A DNA stretch of 64,000 bases from Oscheius tipulae (GCA_037178975.1 JASJZH010000005.1:7130001-7194000); one strand, 5' to 3'. Numbered from the stretch's first letter, positions 25,521-42,227 are shown. Numbers and translations: made by a program. Notes: generated by a model from the letters alone, not told the origin.

Positions 25521-25764
25521 GAAGACTACGAGTCGGTGTGTGTACAGTGATCTCACGTGCTTTTTCAAATGTTACGAGTATTTTCGAGCAAGTAAACTGT
25601 TTTCAATCTAGTCTTAGGAGGTGACTGAAACGATTTCGAGTCCTGCCAAGAGTTGGTACTTTGAGAGGTCAGAATACCATCAGCCAGGAAGGTACTGTCT
25701 GCTGTTATTGCTCCCATTCAAGAGGACTGACAGAGAGAGCTGGACATAAAAGTTGTGTTCTGCA

Positions 25765-25990
25765 AATATCCATTTAAAATTGTCCTCGCGTCTCTGTAAG
25801 TGTGTCTGCCTGAAGCTTCAATTGATAATTTTTGCCAACTACTTTGTGCGCACAGTCAGACCAGAGTCAGTTCGGGAGGAAGCTTTGTTGGGAGAACGTT
25901 GCTCCTGTCACGTTACCCTCGATTGGATGAAATGCGGACAGGTTTAAGTGGGAGAAAACGGTCACGACAGTTGGACAAAAGCAAGTAGAA
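25765..25990 (+). repeat. Dispersed repeat copy R2
   Basis: Same orientation as R4 (47.3 kb). Shared order: ATTTAAAATTGTCCTCGCG, a CTGT-rich run, TTTTGCCAACTACTTTGTGCG, the CTTTGTTGGGAGAA block, GCTCCT, and a GGACAAAAGCAAGTAGAAAT end. It fills most of the gap between the degenerin stop and the micropeptide ATG at 26011. Confidence 0.65.
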
Positions 25991-26010
25991 ATCGAGCAGT
26001 TTTGGAAGGA

Positions 26011-26172
26011 ATGAGATTATTACTGGCATTTGTTCTACTGAACTTGGGATTGCTGATTGTCGCCATCGTGCCATTCTACCCGGCATCGACCTACCTCTTC
26101 GACGTCATCAATATGCCCTACATCGCGATCCGGGACATATTCGAGAAGTACAACTACCAACTCGTACAGTAG
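26011..26172 (+). CDS. 53-residue membrane or secreted micropeptide
   Basis: One exon. MRLLLAFVLLNLGLLIVAIV is a signal anchor or uncleaved span; the rest is aromatic-rich (YPASTYLFDVINM, then FEKYNYQLVQ). Codons end mostly in C/G, as in neighbouring genes, and AATAAA follows 5 nt after the stop. It begins about 20 nt after repeat copy R2, so its 5' UTR or promoter would lie in the repeat. No family was recognised. Confidence 0.5.
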   Translation: MRLLLAFVLLNLGLLIVAIVPFYPASTYLFDVINMPYIAIRDIFEKYNYQLVQ

Positions 26173-26550
26173 CTCGTAATAAAAACTCCATCTTTCTTCC
26201 CGGCTTCAAGGTACGACCTTTTTCCTTTTTCCGAACAGGATTCTTACTAGCAGTATTAGGAACTGCTGTCGACACATAGTCATCACTGTTTGCCTGTATT
26301 CTCCCAAATCCTCAGTTTGTGTTCAATATAAACAACCCCAGACCTCTCATCTCCGCACCAGTCGACTGCACTCTGTTTACGAGCACGTATTCTCGCTCAC
26401 AGCGGTAACATTTAAAGGGCGAAATTATAGTACACCTCAATTACAAAGCTATGTTTTGCGCTTTTTTGTCTTGTAAGTAGAAAGCAGCGAGTTATCGATT
26501 TGACGAATTTCTCACTACGCACTCTATTCTCCATTACCCACAATCCATCA

Positions 26551-28816
26551 ATGCCTAAATCACAGAAGCTGTCGAGCTACGAGCTCCAGGTCATGGCGGA
26601 CTCCAGTACTACCAGGAGTCCTGTGTCTGTACAGGAGCAGACAGTCGAACCGACGCCGAAACCAAAGAAAGTCAAGGTATTGACACTTTTTCCCCCCTGA
26701 CATAGACCAAATACAGGTAACAACGACTGAAAAACAAGGAGCTGCTGTCAGTTCGATTGTAGAAGATCAAGATGCACCGGGTCCAAGCTCCAGAACGGCA
26801 CAGGCTCGCTCTCTTCGAAGTGAGTCTATCTATTTCAAAATACCCAAAAGTCTCCGCGTGTGTCTGTCTGAAGCCCTAATTGGTAATTCGTCAGTTACTT
26901 TGTGACAGCGATTACTCTTTGCAAGTCATGACAGGTTGAGAGATGCGTCCCTAGAAAAATGCTGCTCCTGTACGGAAGCTTGTCTGGAACAACATCTACC
27001 TGTCACGAGCCCCAACCGGGCATCAGCCAAACTTGTTTAGTTAAGAGTACTTTCGATGGTTATGAAGCCAAGTTCGGAAATCAAACCTGGAGAGAAAATC
27101 CGCTCCTCCAAAACATAATTCTCGGTCACAGGAAACGACTCGGATTCATTCGACGAGTTCGAGCTGAAGTATGGAGCCAGTCATGTGATCAAACTCTTCG
27201 TCCCGGTCTCGATCTGCATGGCCATGGTCGTCGCGACAATGAACTCTATCAACTTCTACGCCGATAGTGGAGGAAGACATTTGTGAGTCCCCTGGTCTTT
27301 CAAGTCAATGTGTTTTCCAGAATCTACACACCGTTCGTCTCGGACAACGCAGATACCGGAACGAGAGCCTTGATGTCTGTCGGGAATGCTCTGGTGATGT
27401 TGACTGTGGTCGTCGTCATGACGAGCATCCTCATTCTACTGTACAAGTATCATTGCTATAAGGTAATCCACGGATGGCTTCTGATGAGTAGTTTCATGCT
27501 ACTCTCATTCTTCACGACCATCTACGTTCAGTGGGTCATCTCTGCGGATAATCATAGTTTCCAATTAAGCGAAGTGATGAGAGCTTACGATGTGGCGCTG
27601 TCCTCTGTGACAGTCTGTTTCTGTCTCTTCAACTTCGGGGCAGTCGGTATGATGTGTATTCACTGGAAGGGTCCCCTGAAACTCCAACAGTTCTATCTGA
27701 TTCTCGTCTCCGCGCTCATGGCCCTCATCTTCATCAAGTACCTGCCCGATTGGACTGTTTGGTCCGTTCTTGCCGTGATTTCTCTTTGGGATCTGGTGGC
27801 AGTTCTATGTCCGAAAGGACCTCTCCGAATTCTGGTAGAGACTGCTCAGGAGAGGAACGAGCCCATTTTCCCCGCTCTTATCTATTCCTGTGGGTCATTC
27901 TCGGTTTCTTTGCAATAGATATTCAGCCGGAATGGCTTATATTGTTGGTGGTGCAGTCGAAGGTGACGAACCCAAGGCTGGGTGCAGCAATGAGGCTGCT
28001 GAGAATGGGAGTGAGTCGTATTCAGAAGCATAAAGCCATATCTTTCTAGCCGGGACGAGTCAATGCTCAACGGAATCTGCTCACTCAACTCAAAGTCTGC
28101 TGAAGGAGGGGGGTATTCGCAAAGTCAAAAGGATAGCTGTTCCTCCTACCAGTACCGCCCAACAGCCACAAACTGCTCCTCGGGCTCTTTCGCTCAACTA
28201 CGTTGAACTGGCCAGCAATGCGCCAACCAATAACGTGCAAAGACCTCCTCAACCAAGAACTAGACCACCGAGCAATGAAGAGAGTAAGTGCACACACTTG
28301 GATAGATGCTAGGTATCGTGTTTAGAAGGCGTCAAACTTGGCCTCGGGGACTTTATCTTCTATTCTGTCCTGGTTGGAAAGGCATCCTCTTACTTCGACT
28401 GGAATACTACAGGTATGATCTTTTCGAGCAGCCAGGGTAAACCAGTCCTTTGACCTCAAACGTTGTGAGACCCTCTGCCACAAACTTACCGTGCTTGATA
28501 GAACATTTGATCAGTAGACGGTATGTTCGTGTCGATAGGTCTCACAACAAACTTTTCAAAGATGTTTCCGCTAAAAGCGAACTGTTCTTTTATGTCGACT
28601 CTTGTCAAACTTGTCAACAGCTTTTAAATTTCAGTCGCTTGCTACGTGGCCATCTTGGTAGGTCTTTGTTTCACGCTCGTCCTTCTGGCAGTCATCAAAA
28701 GAGCTCTCCCCGCCCTTCCGATCTCCATTTTCGCCGGCTTGCTGTTCTACTTCTCCACACGTTTCTGTATAACTCCCTATGTAACAGAAATCACGGAGCT
28801 TCAACTACTTTACTGA
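26551..28816 (+). CDS. sel-12: Presenilin, catalytic subunit of gamma-secretase
   Basis: Nine or so exons. The polar N-terminus (26551-26820) is followed after a 310-nt intron by [22 protein letters not shown] segments follow, including [20 protein letters not shown] and [14 protein letters not shown]. The TM6 catalytic region reads [17 protein letters not shown] then [12 protein letters not shown]; the TM7 motif is LGLGDFIFY, and the PAL motif is [11 protein letters not shown]. Stop TGA 28814. Both catalytic aspartates are present, so the enzyme should cleave Notch-type substrates. The residue before the TM6 aspartate is Trp where the usual motif is Tyr-Asp. The cytosolic loop between TM6 and TM7 is long and Ser/Pro-rich. 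Choosing sel-12 over hop-1 orthology is an inference. Confidence 0.95.
26850..26990 (+). repeat. Dispersed repeat copy R3, in a presenilin intron
   Basis: Lies inside the 26821-27131 intron. It shares CTCCGCGTGTGTCTGTCTG, an AATTGG block, TTACTTTGTG and ATGCTGCTCCTGT with copies R2 and R4 in the same order. It is the most degraded copy. Confidence 0.5.
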
Positions 28817-29048
28817 CCTTCTTTCGCTCTCATTCTGTGTCCTTCAAACATCTTCCATTTCAAACCATTCTCGATTAAAACAAGAGTATCTGTAGTTCTC
28901 TGCCTCAAACGGTGTCGCCTAAAGATCTCACAAATAAACTATTTTGCTTTACTATGTCCAGACAATGTCGAACAGGGTTCATCGGCCTTGGGTTCAAAGT
29001 ACACTTTCGCTCTATTTCAGCGCTCTTCGGTCAGGACAAACTATCAGC

Positions 29049-30273
29049 ATGTTCTCCCTGAGACGGCTGGCCTTCTCCTATCGTCAGATGGCTTCAATAG
29101 CTCCGGATGTCTTCGAAACCAGTGTCACTTTCAAGAATAGTCAGGGAGAAAGCATCAATCTCAATGCCGTCTATCAGGTAGGCTCTTTTCGATGTCGCTC
29201 AGAACTTTAGAGCAGATTTTCGCGTCAAAGATATCCTTTTTCAGCTTAGGTATATTCTGCAAAGTTGAACAGTTTGATCTGTTCTTTAATGTTGTAGAAC
29301 ATACTTAAGCTACAAAAGCATAGTTTGGATTCGGAAAAGAAGTTTAGGACACACTCCCTTCAGGCTCCTCGATTGGCACAGTTATCGGTCTCCACGGAGC
29401 TCCCGGATCCCATAACGATTTCAAGTACATCAGTCCTCTTCTGGCCAAGAAATCTATCCGCTTCATCGGAGTCAACTATCCGGGATTTGGACACACGCCA
29501 GGTAAGAGTTTAGTTGTTTGCCTCTTGACCCTTCTTCAGGGCACGAACTTCTGAAGTTCAACAATGTGGAACGCCATGACTTCGTCTCCAGTCTCATCAC
29601 CCAGCTCGACTTGCAGAAGAATCTCGTCGTTTTGGGACACAGTCGTGGCACGGAGAATGCCATCATGCTGGCCTCAGAGGGCAAGATCTACGGGATTGTT
29701 CTACTCAATCCGACTGGACTTCGAATGCATCGTGGAATCAAGCCGTACTGGTTTATCCAGGCCTGCAACCGCCTCTACAACACGCCCATTCCTGGTCTGA
29801 AGACTCTCCTTCATCCACTCTTCTTCCAATGTAAGTTCAGCTCAGTCTAGCGTCCCAAATGGGCATCTTTAGTGTACAAGGTTGTGAAGCTGAAAGTATC
29901 CGATGGTCAGTTGGCTGCTCACTGCCTGCAGACGATGGAAAATGTGGCCTTGGGAGAGCAGAAACGGTACATCGAGTTGGTCAACGGCAACCAAACGAAG
30001 GTCCTTTTCTGCTACGCTGGAAAGGATTGGCTAATCGAAGACGAGATCTCAAGAGATTGTGCCAAAGCCTTTAACATCGATCATCATCATAGTCAGACGA
30101 CGGACAAGAAGGAGGAAGAGGAGCTCCTGGACAAGACGGCCGCCTCTTTCCAAAATAAGGGCTGCTCCGTCTACTTCGAAGCCGACGGTCACTTTCTCCA
30201 GAAGGCTCGTGCCGACTTTGTGGCAAATGCAATCGAAAAAATGTTCAAGGTTTCTCCGACCAGCAAACTGTAA
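29049..30273 (+). CDS. DUF1057-type alpha/beta hydrolase, copy 1
   Basis: Exon 1 (29049-29177) is followed by a 170-nt intron. Then TVIGLHGAPGSHNDFKYISP (oxyanion HG region), VNYPGFGHTPG, the nucleophile elbow VVLGHSRGTENAIM (Ser in GHSRG), LLNPTGLRMHRGI and a cap region; the late EADGHFLQKARADFV supplies the likely catalytic His. TAA 30271. The family is an alpha/beta hydrolase group of unknown substrate, best known from nematodes. First of three tandem copies; an acceptor consensus (CTATTTCAG) ends 29 nt before the ATG. Confidence 0.85.
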
Positions 30274-30368
30274 TGAACATTTCTATTCTCTTCATTGTAT
30301 TTAACCGCGCGTTCGTTTCTCGAATGTTATTGAGACATAGGTTGAAAGGTTCATCAACCGGATTCAGA

Positions 30369-31604
30369 TGCTTAGTAGGAATAGTCTTTCTCTAACCAGA
30401 ACTCTCTGTTCTGCAATTGTGGATCGTGAAGCTATGCTCTACGCAAAAAGGCTAACATACAAAGGTGGAAAGGGCGATGATATAACGGTCGATGCTATCT
30501 ACCAGGTACATTTTGAGAGTCACTACTGAAGAGACAATGCCAGGACACCCATCCTCGAGGAGGTGGTCGAGCCACGGTTTTGGCCCAACATGGCTCGCCA
30601 GGAACACACAACGACTTCAAATATGTGACGCCAGCTTTGAGAGACAAAGATATTCGAGTCGTTTCCATCAACTATCCTGGTCATGGGTTCACTCAGAGTG
30701 GGTTAGCAGTGAAGAACATCTATGTGTCTCTTCAGACGACCGTCGATTGACTTGGGAAAACCATGAGAGGAATAACTTCACCCGGACTCTTATGCATTCG
30801 TTGGAACTGTTCGGTAAAAAGAATCTTGTCTTCTTGGGACATTCGAGAGGCGGCGAAAACTCTCTTCAGCTGGCGGTCGAGTACATTGTATGTCTAGTTG
30901 ACGGTTGAAAGGATCTTCTCTTCCAGGATGACTGTGTTGGAGTGATCATGCTAAATTGTCCTGGTCTGCGAATGCATCGCGGAATCCGCCCCTATTGGCC
31001 CTTGGAAATGGTCATGAAAATCACGTCGATTGATTTCATGAAGCCCCTAATGTATCCCATCACCGGATTCAGTAAGTTTGTACAGGTCCCAAATATCGAA
31101 TTGTAGTGTACAACAAAGTTCTTGGTCTGAAATGTTCTAGCGGAGAAGTCGCTGCTACATCGATGCTTCCCTTGAGAACATTTGCCTTTCAAGGACTGAA
31201 ACCGCTGGCTGAGGTCGTGTCTATTCATCCCACAGTAAGTCAACAAGGTTCGTGAGCAAGAAAAGTTCAGGTCCGATTGATGTATGGGTTCTCAGGGAGT
31301 GACTTTCTTATAGAGCGAGAGAACTCGGAAGAACTTGCTCAGTGTTTCCAGGGTCGAAGACATGTGGTGAGTTAAAAAGAAGACGAGAAAAAAAAGAAGA
31401 AAAACTCAGGAATGTCACACAAAGAAGGATCCAATTGATGATCTCCGAATCCGAACAGAAATCAAAGCACATTTTCAAGAGGGAGGTCGGATCCTGACTG
31501 CCTTTTTTGCCAAAGAAGACCACTTTCTTCAGAAACATAGAGCATCCTCTATTGTCGACGCGATTGATGCAATGATCTCGAACCATGAGAAATCGTCGCA
31601 GTAG
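30369..31604 (+). CDS. DUF1057-type alpha/beta hydrolase, copy 2
   Basis: The start ATG directly follows a GGATTCAG acceptor. Motifs in order: VLAQHGSPGTHNDFKYVTP, INYPGHGFTQ, nucleophile LVFLGHSRGGENSL, MLNCPGLRMHRGIRPYW, and EDHFLQKHRA with the likely catalytic His. TAG 31602. It lacks the extended acidic insert seen before the last motif in copy 1. It lies 95 nt after copy 1; substrate unknown. Confidence 0.83.
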
Positions 31605-31701
31605 TCAAACTTTGTACTCAGTTGCACTTTACACTTTCGCACTTTCTAGTCTCGTTCTTCTAGTCACTTCTTCTGAATTATTTGTTTACTTTTGTTGCAG
31701 A

Positions 31702-33191
31702 ATGACCGTCCGCGCCATTTGTCGAGCCATATTCGCTCGCTCAAGCCCCCTTCAGCCACAGGTAGTATTTTCTTTCTTCTGTTGATGTTTTTGTTGTATT
31801 TGACACGTATTTTGGGTAGAAATGAATAAATTTCTATGGAAAAGCATTTGAACGGCCGTTTGTTTGAAAATAATGATGAGGTCAAGAGGATTCCGCCGGC
31901 CTCACGACCTCATTTTCGTTTATTAGATCACTTTCCTTGTCCTCCCTTGCTGATTGTTTGTTTTCAGTGTAGAGTAGTTGGAAAAAGAACAATTTACACG
32001 ACAATGCCGACGATGAAGGATTTGGAGAAGATGGTTCGTGTCGAGCCCGTAACATTTGATCTCAGCTGCGGAGAGCAGGTCACGGTCGATTCTCATATTC
32101 AGGTTTTCCTCCAACTTTTCTTTGCTAACACAAGTTTCCAGGATACTCTTCCCTCGGGCAGCACAGTTGGAACAGTTCTCTGCCTTCACGGCTCACCAGG
32201 ATCTCATAAAGACTTTAAATACATTACTCCTTTACTCTTCGACAAAGGAATTCGCGTTATAGGCATTAATTTTCCCGATTATGGCTTCACAGCTGGTTCG
32301 TTTTCTTTCCGTTTCCTTGTTGTTGTCAATTTCAGGTCATGCGAAGCTCCGATTTGATAATATTGAGCGCAACAACTACGTAAAAGCTGTCATTGATCAG
32401 GTTTGTATCTTTTTTTTTTTCGAAATGTATCCCTTCTTCGGTTTTAGGTCGGTGTAAACAATCGTCTCGTCGTCATGGGGCACTCTAGAGGTTGCGAGAA
32501 TGCCACGGGAACGGCTGTTCTGCTTACCGTAAGCTCCTTTTCTTGATCTCACTGAATTTTTTCCGTTCAGGACCGTCTCTCCGGCCTCGTTCTTCTCAAT
32601 CCGACAGGTCTTCGTCCTCATCGTGGTCTCCGTCCCTACTGGCTCATTCATTTCGTTCTATGGCTGCATAGTCTCAGCTCATTCATGGAAACGGCCGTTG
32701 AGAATTTCTTACATTGGTGTGAGTAGCTTGCCTTTTTCTTAAAGTATCAGAGTTCAGTTTACAACAAGATTGGCCTTCGTCTGGATAATGGAAAACGAGC
32801 AGTGACATGTGTACGCACCATGTCACACATCGAGCTGGACAAGATAAAGTCGAAAATCGACGCTATCAACAGCAATAAACAGGTGCTTTCTACTTTTCCT
32901 CTCACGTATTTTCCCTTCCAGGTAAAAGTGCTGCAAGTCTATTCTGGAAGAGACATTCTGATCGAGCCCTCCGTTTCGAAAGAGCTCGCAGAGTGCTGGC
33001 ACGACCATCAGGAAGTCATCTGCTCGCAGAAGAACGAAGAATCTGCAGCCAGAACCACGGAAGAAACGACGGAATTTTTCAAGGCTGGCACCAAGTCCGT
33101 CTCGGTCAACTTCCAGAAAGAAGACCATTTCCTGCAGAAGCATCAGGCTAAATTCGTCGCTGATTCCATTGAAACTATTTTGACCGTATAA
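31702..33191 (+). CDS. DUF1057-type alpha/beta hydrolase, copy 3
   Basis: ATG 31702 follows TTTTGTTGCAG. The N-terminal exon (TVRAICRAIFARSSPLQ) is basic and could be a mitochondrial presequence; a 205-nt intron follows. Then VLCLHGSPGSHKDFKYITP, INFPDYGFTAG, nucleophile LVVMGHSRGCENATG, LLNPTGLRPHRGLRPYW, and EDHFLQKHQAKFVAD. TAA 33189. Closest in motif text to the typical family (GHSRGCENA). COX16 starts 188 nt downstream. Confidence 0.85.
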
Positions 33192-33379
33192 TTTCCACTG
33201 AATCTCGTTAAATTTCTATTGGTTGTGCAATTTTCTCCCGATGAAAGCTTTAAAATTAACAGACCTTTATAAATTGTTTTTCACTGTCGATTCTCTAGGC
33301 CTATGTTCGAGATTTCATCCATGTTTCATCATTTCACCTATCTGAAATTTTTCATATCCGATCCACAAACTTGCGGCAA

Positions 33380-33830
33380 ATGAACAAACGGGATCTGAAG
33401 TTTATAAAAGCCGGTTTGCCGCTGTTCACGCTGATTTTCGGCGGAGCCTATGGCCTTCATTACTTCCAACAAGTTCGATACGATTTCCGCAAAATTAGAC
33501 AACTGGACGATAATTTGAGCAATCTCGTAGGTCCTTTTCTTGTTCCCATTCAAGCAAATTTTTTCAGAAAACTGACTTGTCCACAGGCGGATTGAAAGTA
33601 CGAGACGGAGTGACGGTGGATAGCGTTTATAAAGAAGTCGCGACTATGGATACGGACAATTGGGTAAATATCCGTGGACCCAGGGAGACCGAGGACAACA
33701 GCGAGTATTTCAAGGCGAAGTGAGTGGTTTTGCTTGTGGTGAAATACTTTGGTACGTTTTTAGAGCACAGCAGCAAGTCGAAAATCGCCAGACGCGGCAG
33801 CAGAAGCTCAAAGAAACGGATTCTTCATAA
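33380..33830 (+). CDS. COX16-like cytochrome c oxidase assembly factor
   Basis: Three exons, about 120 residues. GLPLFTLIFGGAYGLHYF is a single membrane span followed at once by QQVRYDFRKIRQL, the FxQxRY signature of COX16; later DTDNWVNIRGPRETEDNSEY matches the family's W-NIRGPRPWED block. COX16 sits in the mitochondrial inner membrane and helps insert copper into COX2. TAA 33828. Last gene of the candidate operon. Confidence 0.88.
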
Positions 33831-33944
33831 CTTTGTTGATTTTTCTCGAGTAGATAGGATATATACAGATTTATTAGAGGATTGGTCGAGTCGTGAGAAT
33901 CCGGCATAGAATGAAAGAAGAAAAAACGAGGTTTTGAGGAAAGA

Positions 33945-34943
33945 CTAGCACATTCCACAGCTCCTTCCGCAGTAGGACATTTTCTGGGGCTGGGTGTAGA
34001 AGCTGCTGGTGCAGAATCCGTTCTGGACCCAACTCTGACAGCTGAAAAGGCTCTTTTGGGCTAGAAAGGACGGTTGGGTTTTGGGAATATAAAGCCAAAG
34101 ATTTTTAGATTTCCTCTTGAATTTTCAAGAGGATCTGCTCGTTTATATTCGAAACATTATAGACTGGGAGATTGAACTTACTTGGTCCCTTTGTCTCCAC
34201 AAACCCCGCTGCCAGGATAGGCTGTGGTCGTTGAGTTGTCTGAAAAATGTTGGCGGTCTACGCAGAATCAGCCTGGACCCACTTGTACAGAAGCCGCAGG
34301 TCTTCTGACAGTTGACCATGACGAAGCTCTGCATGTCGATGTTTCTGCAGATGGACACCTAAGAATCATTATGGCAAAATTTCTAAACAATACAGACATC
34401 GTTGGAGCACTGGATGACAGCATCAACACATCCGCCAGCATCGCAAAGACCACAGGTCTTTGGACAGTCGTTGGCGAGGATGACTCTCCATCTCGGGTCA
34501 TTGCACTGGGCAGTGGTGATAGACTCGCACTTGACTCCCGGGAACTCAGCATTTCTACAGGCATAGGCAGGGGTGAGGCAACAGAAGGCACAAGACTTGG
34601 GACAGGTCTTGATCATGGCCTGCTTTTGTCCCTCATCGATAGCAGTGCCGCCCTTTTTGAAGCAGAGAGCCTCACGGTCAGTGTCTGTTCCAGCAACGAG
34701 AGGAGTGGTTATGGAGAGGAGACTCTGGCAGACGGCTGTATCGATGGTATCATCGCAGGAAACAGCGTTCTCTGCCCACTTAAAAGGGGATTTTGCTTGG
34801 ATAATCTTAGAAAGTTACTTTTCCATCCGAGGTGGTGCAGTTTGCATCTGTTGTGAAACTTTTTTATTCTTTGATAAGTACCAACCTGAAGTGATTGCTG
34901 CGTAACAAACACTGAAAGTTAGAAGGAAGACGAGTAGTTTCAT
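33945..34943 (-). CDS. Secreted ShK-domain protein A
   Basis: Signal peptide MKLLVFLLTFSVCYAAI, then small exons and four cysteine-rich modules with ShK spacing. Cores are IKTCPKSCAFC, LANDCPKTCGLC, VNCQKTCGFC and MSYCGRSCGMC, each ending CxxxCxxC. ShK modules are six-cysteine folds widespread in nematode secreted and surface proteins; no toxic role is implied. An intron splits the third module (CSND then VSICRNI). It is the tandem paralogue of protein B 1.0 kb upstream, same strand, with a near-identical central block. Stop at 33945. Confidence 0.88.
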
Positions 34944-35921
34944 TTTCTGAAGGATAAATCATTTCGTCCTTCGTTATATAGACGCTCGAAACAAAGTCTT
35001 CTTTGTCAAGCGCTTAATTTGACTACCAGTCTCTGTGTCTCGTTTACGCTTTTCTGTTTGATCAGCTGTCTTTACGGACTATGTGGCAATTTAGCGCAAA
35101 TCGGGACAAACAAACACAGACAGAATGTCGCTTACTGTAGGCTGATTTGGGCAAAAACTGGTCCAGGACACAGCAATCAATCAGCAGAGTTCAGAAATTT
35201 GTGACTACCACAGCTTTGTATATCGACATTTAGACTGCTCCATGTCTTTCCTGTTGAGTCGTCCCGCATCTTCTCTGTAAAAGTCTTACTCTAAATGTTT
35301 CTATACTGTATACAGTGTTCTGTAATCTTCTTTTGGAACGAGGCTATCACTGAAGGAAATTTCAATTTATTCTTTGACGACTTTGGCGCTGAACGTTATT
35401 CAAAGCTAGGAAAATCAGAAGCCGTAGATAAAAAAGATGTAAGAACTCAATTATAGGCTACTCTCGTTTGTTTCCAGAAGAATTTCGATCGCAGAATGTG
35501 AAGAGCAGACACATTCCTTTCCAAAGTTCTTAATTAAAGGTAGGAATAACATCTTCTGTTTTTCCGAATAGAAATTGCTCTCTTTTCTGGCTCTTCTCAT
35601 TAATCCGACATGTACCAAATGGGACTCACATTCTGCTCACGCCTCCAAGCTGCTTGAAAACTGTAATCAAGCATACTGCTTTGAGTTGTGCTGACATTTC
35701 TTTCAAGAAGATCTCTGACTACATGACTTGGGGCGAAGAAACTAGTCTCGAGGCTGTCTCACACAAGTTGAAAGATGTCTCAACGTTGTACCATGTCACA
35801 ATGTAGAGAGCTAGCGATAGTTTATTAGTGGAGCTGGTCAGACTCCATTTCAGAGCTCACGTCGCGCACATCCCGGTCTCTACGCAGATAAAAACTAAAC
35901 ACACATAACAAAGATTGTCTT
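34944..35921. other. About 980 nt between the two ShK genes
   Basis: No convincing coding exon on either strand. It should hold the 5' region of protein A and the 3' UTR of protein B. No third ShK relic was found. Confidence 0.5.
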
Positions 35922-36915
35922 CTAACAGAGTCCACAGCTACGAGCACAGTAACTCTTCTTCTGTACGTCTGTGTAGAATTGATTGATGCAGAAGCCGTTC
36001 TTCAGCCAACTGGCACAGCTGAAATCGCAAGGTCACGGTAGATCGACGACTCCCAACTTACTTTGTACCCTTATCGATACATCCAGAAGGGGAGATGGTA
36101 GTCGAGGAGTTGTCTACAAGACGATTACGCTGCAAATATTGAACCTACTGGTACAGAAACCGCAAGTCTTCTGACAGTTGGTCTTGACGAAGCTCTGCAT
36201 GTCAATGTTCTTGCAGATGCTCTTGTCGTTAGCACACTGGATAACGGCGTCGACACATCCTCCCTGATCACAGAGACCACAGGTCTTGGGACAGTCGTTA
36301 GCAAGAATCATTCTCCATTTCGGGTCCTTACACTGGGCCTGAGTGACCGTCTCGCACTTTACGCCAGGGAACTCCTTGTTGAGACAGGTAAAGGCGGGGG
36401 TGAGGCAACAGAAGGCACAAGACTTGGGACAGGTCTTGATCATGGCCTGCTTTTGTCCCTCATCGATAGCAGTGCCGCCCTTTTTGAAGCAGAGAGCCTC
36501 ACGGTCAGTGTCTGTTCCAGCAACGAGAGGAGCGGTTATGGAGAGGAGACTCTGACAGACAGCCGTATCGATGGTGTCGTCACAGGCGAAGGCGCTTTCG
36601 GCCCACTGGAAAAGAAACAAAAGGTCTTTCTTTACTAGAACAGGGACTGCTCATTAGTCAAGAAGCTTGCATTCTTCAGACAAGCAGTCTAGTCATGTCA
36701 ATACTTGGAAAGTCGGCTGTTTTGCTCCAAAGTACCGACTATTTCTGGCCCTCCCGGAAACCACCCAAAATCACATTAGATAACAAACCTTTCCATCGGT
36801 GGTTGTGCAGTTGGCATCTGAACAGACAGACATTGATAAAAAATGACTCACTTACCCGATGTGATTGCGGCATGAGTCGCTATTACGGTAGCTGCCAACA
36901 GCAGAAGGAAGCGCA
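35922..36915 (-). CDS. Secreted ShK-domain protein B
   Basis: Signal peptide MRFLLLLAATVIATHA, then the same layout as protein A: DDTIDTAVCQSLLSI, IKTCPKSCAFC, LANDCPKTCGLC, TNCQKTCGFC, and a last ShK ending KSYCARSCGLC with a stop at 35922. Unlike protein A, the third module is not interrupted by an intron (CANDKSICKNIDMQSF is continuous). It shares about 130 identical bases with protein A in the first-second module region. Confidence 0.88.
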
Positions 36916-37184
36916 TGTGGACCAAGGTGAGCTGATCGGCAACGTTTTTCCTATTTATACAGGTCAGTCCAAACAATGACTCTTTTGTTAAGTTGTCAGA
37001 GGATAGTTTGTAGTAGCTTCACACATATCCGTTTGTACAGCTGCCACGTGGCTGCCTGGCACCGTTGGCACATATGCAAATGATTCGCTGTATGATTGTG
37101 AACTCTTTGTCTTCTTCAAAACAAAGACATAACTACACATGAAAATGTGTTCATTTGGTAAACAACAAAACAAGAAAAAGGATC

Positions 37185-42227
<5,043 letters not shown>

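Larger units (their letters stand above)
28817..33830 (+). other. Candidate operon: three DUF1057 hydrolases and COX16 downstream of presenilin
   Basis: Genes on one strand with short spacers: presenilin stop to hydrolase 1 ATG 232 nt, then 95, 97 and 188 nt. Splice-acceptor consensus lies just before three of the start codons (29020, 30368, 31701). Spacers of about 100 nt with an acceptor are what SL2-type trans-splicing of nematode operons shows. Whether presenilin belongs to the unit is unclear because its spacer is longer. Confidence 0.45.

Noticed and set aside
34309-36620. ShK-domain proteins as toxins
   Set aside because: ShK modules are widespread in nematode secreted and cuticle proteins; nothing in sequence or context indicates a toxic role.
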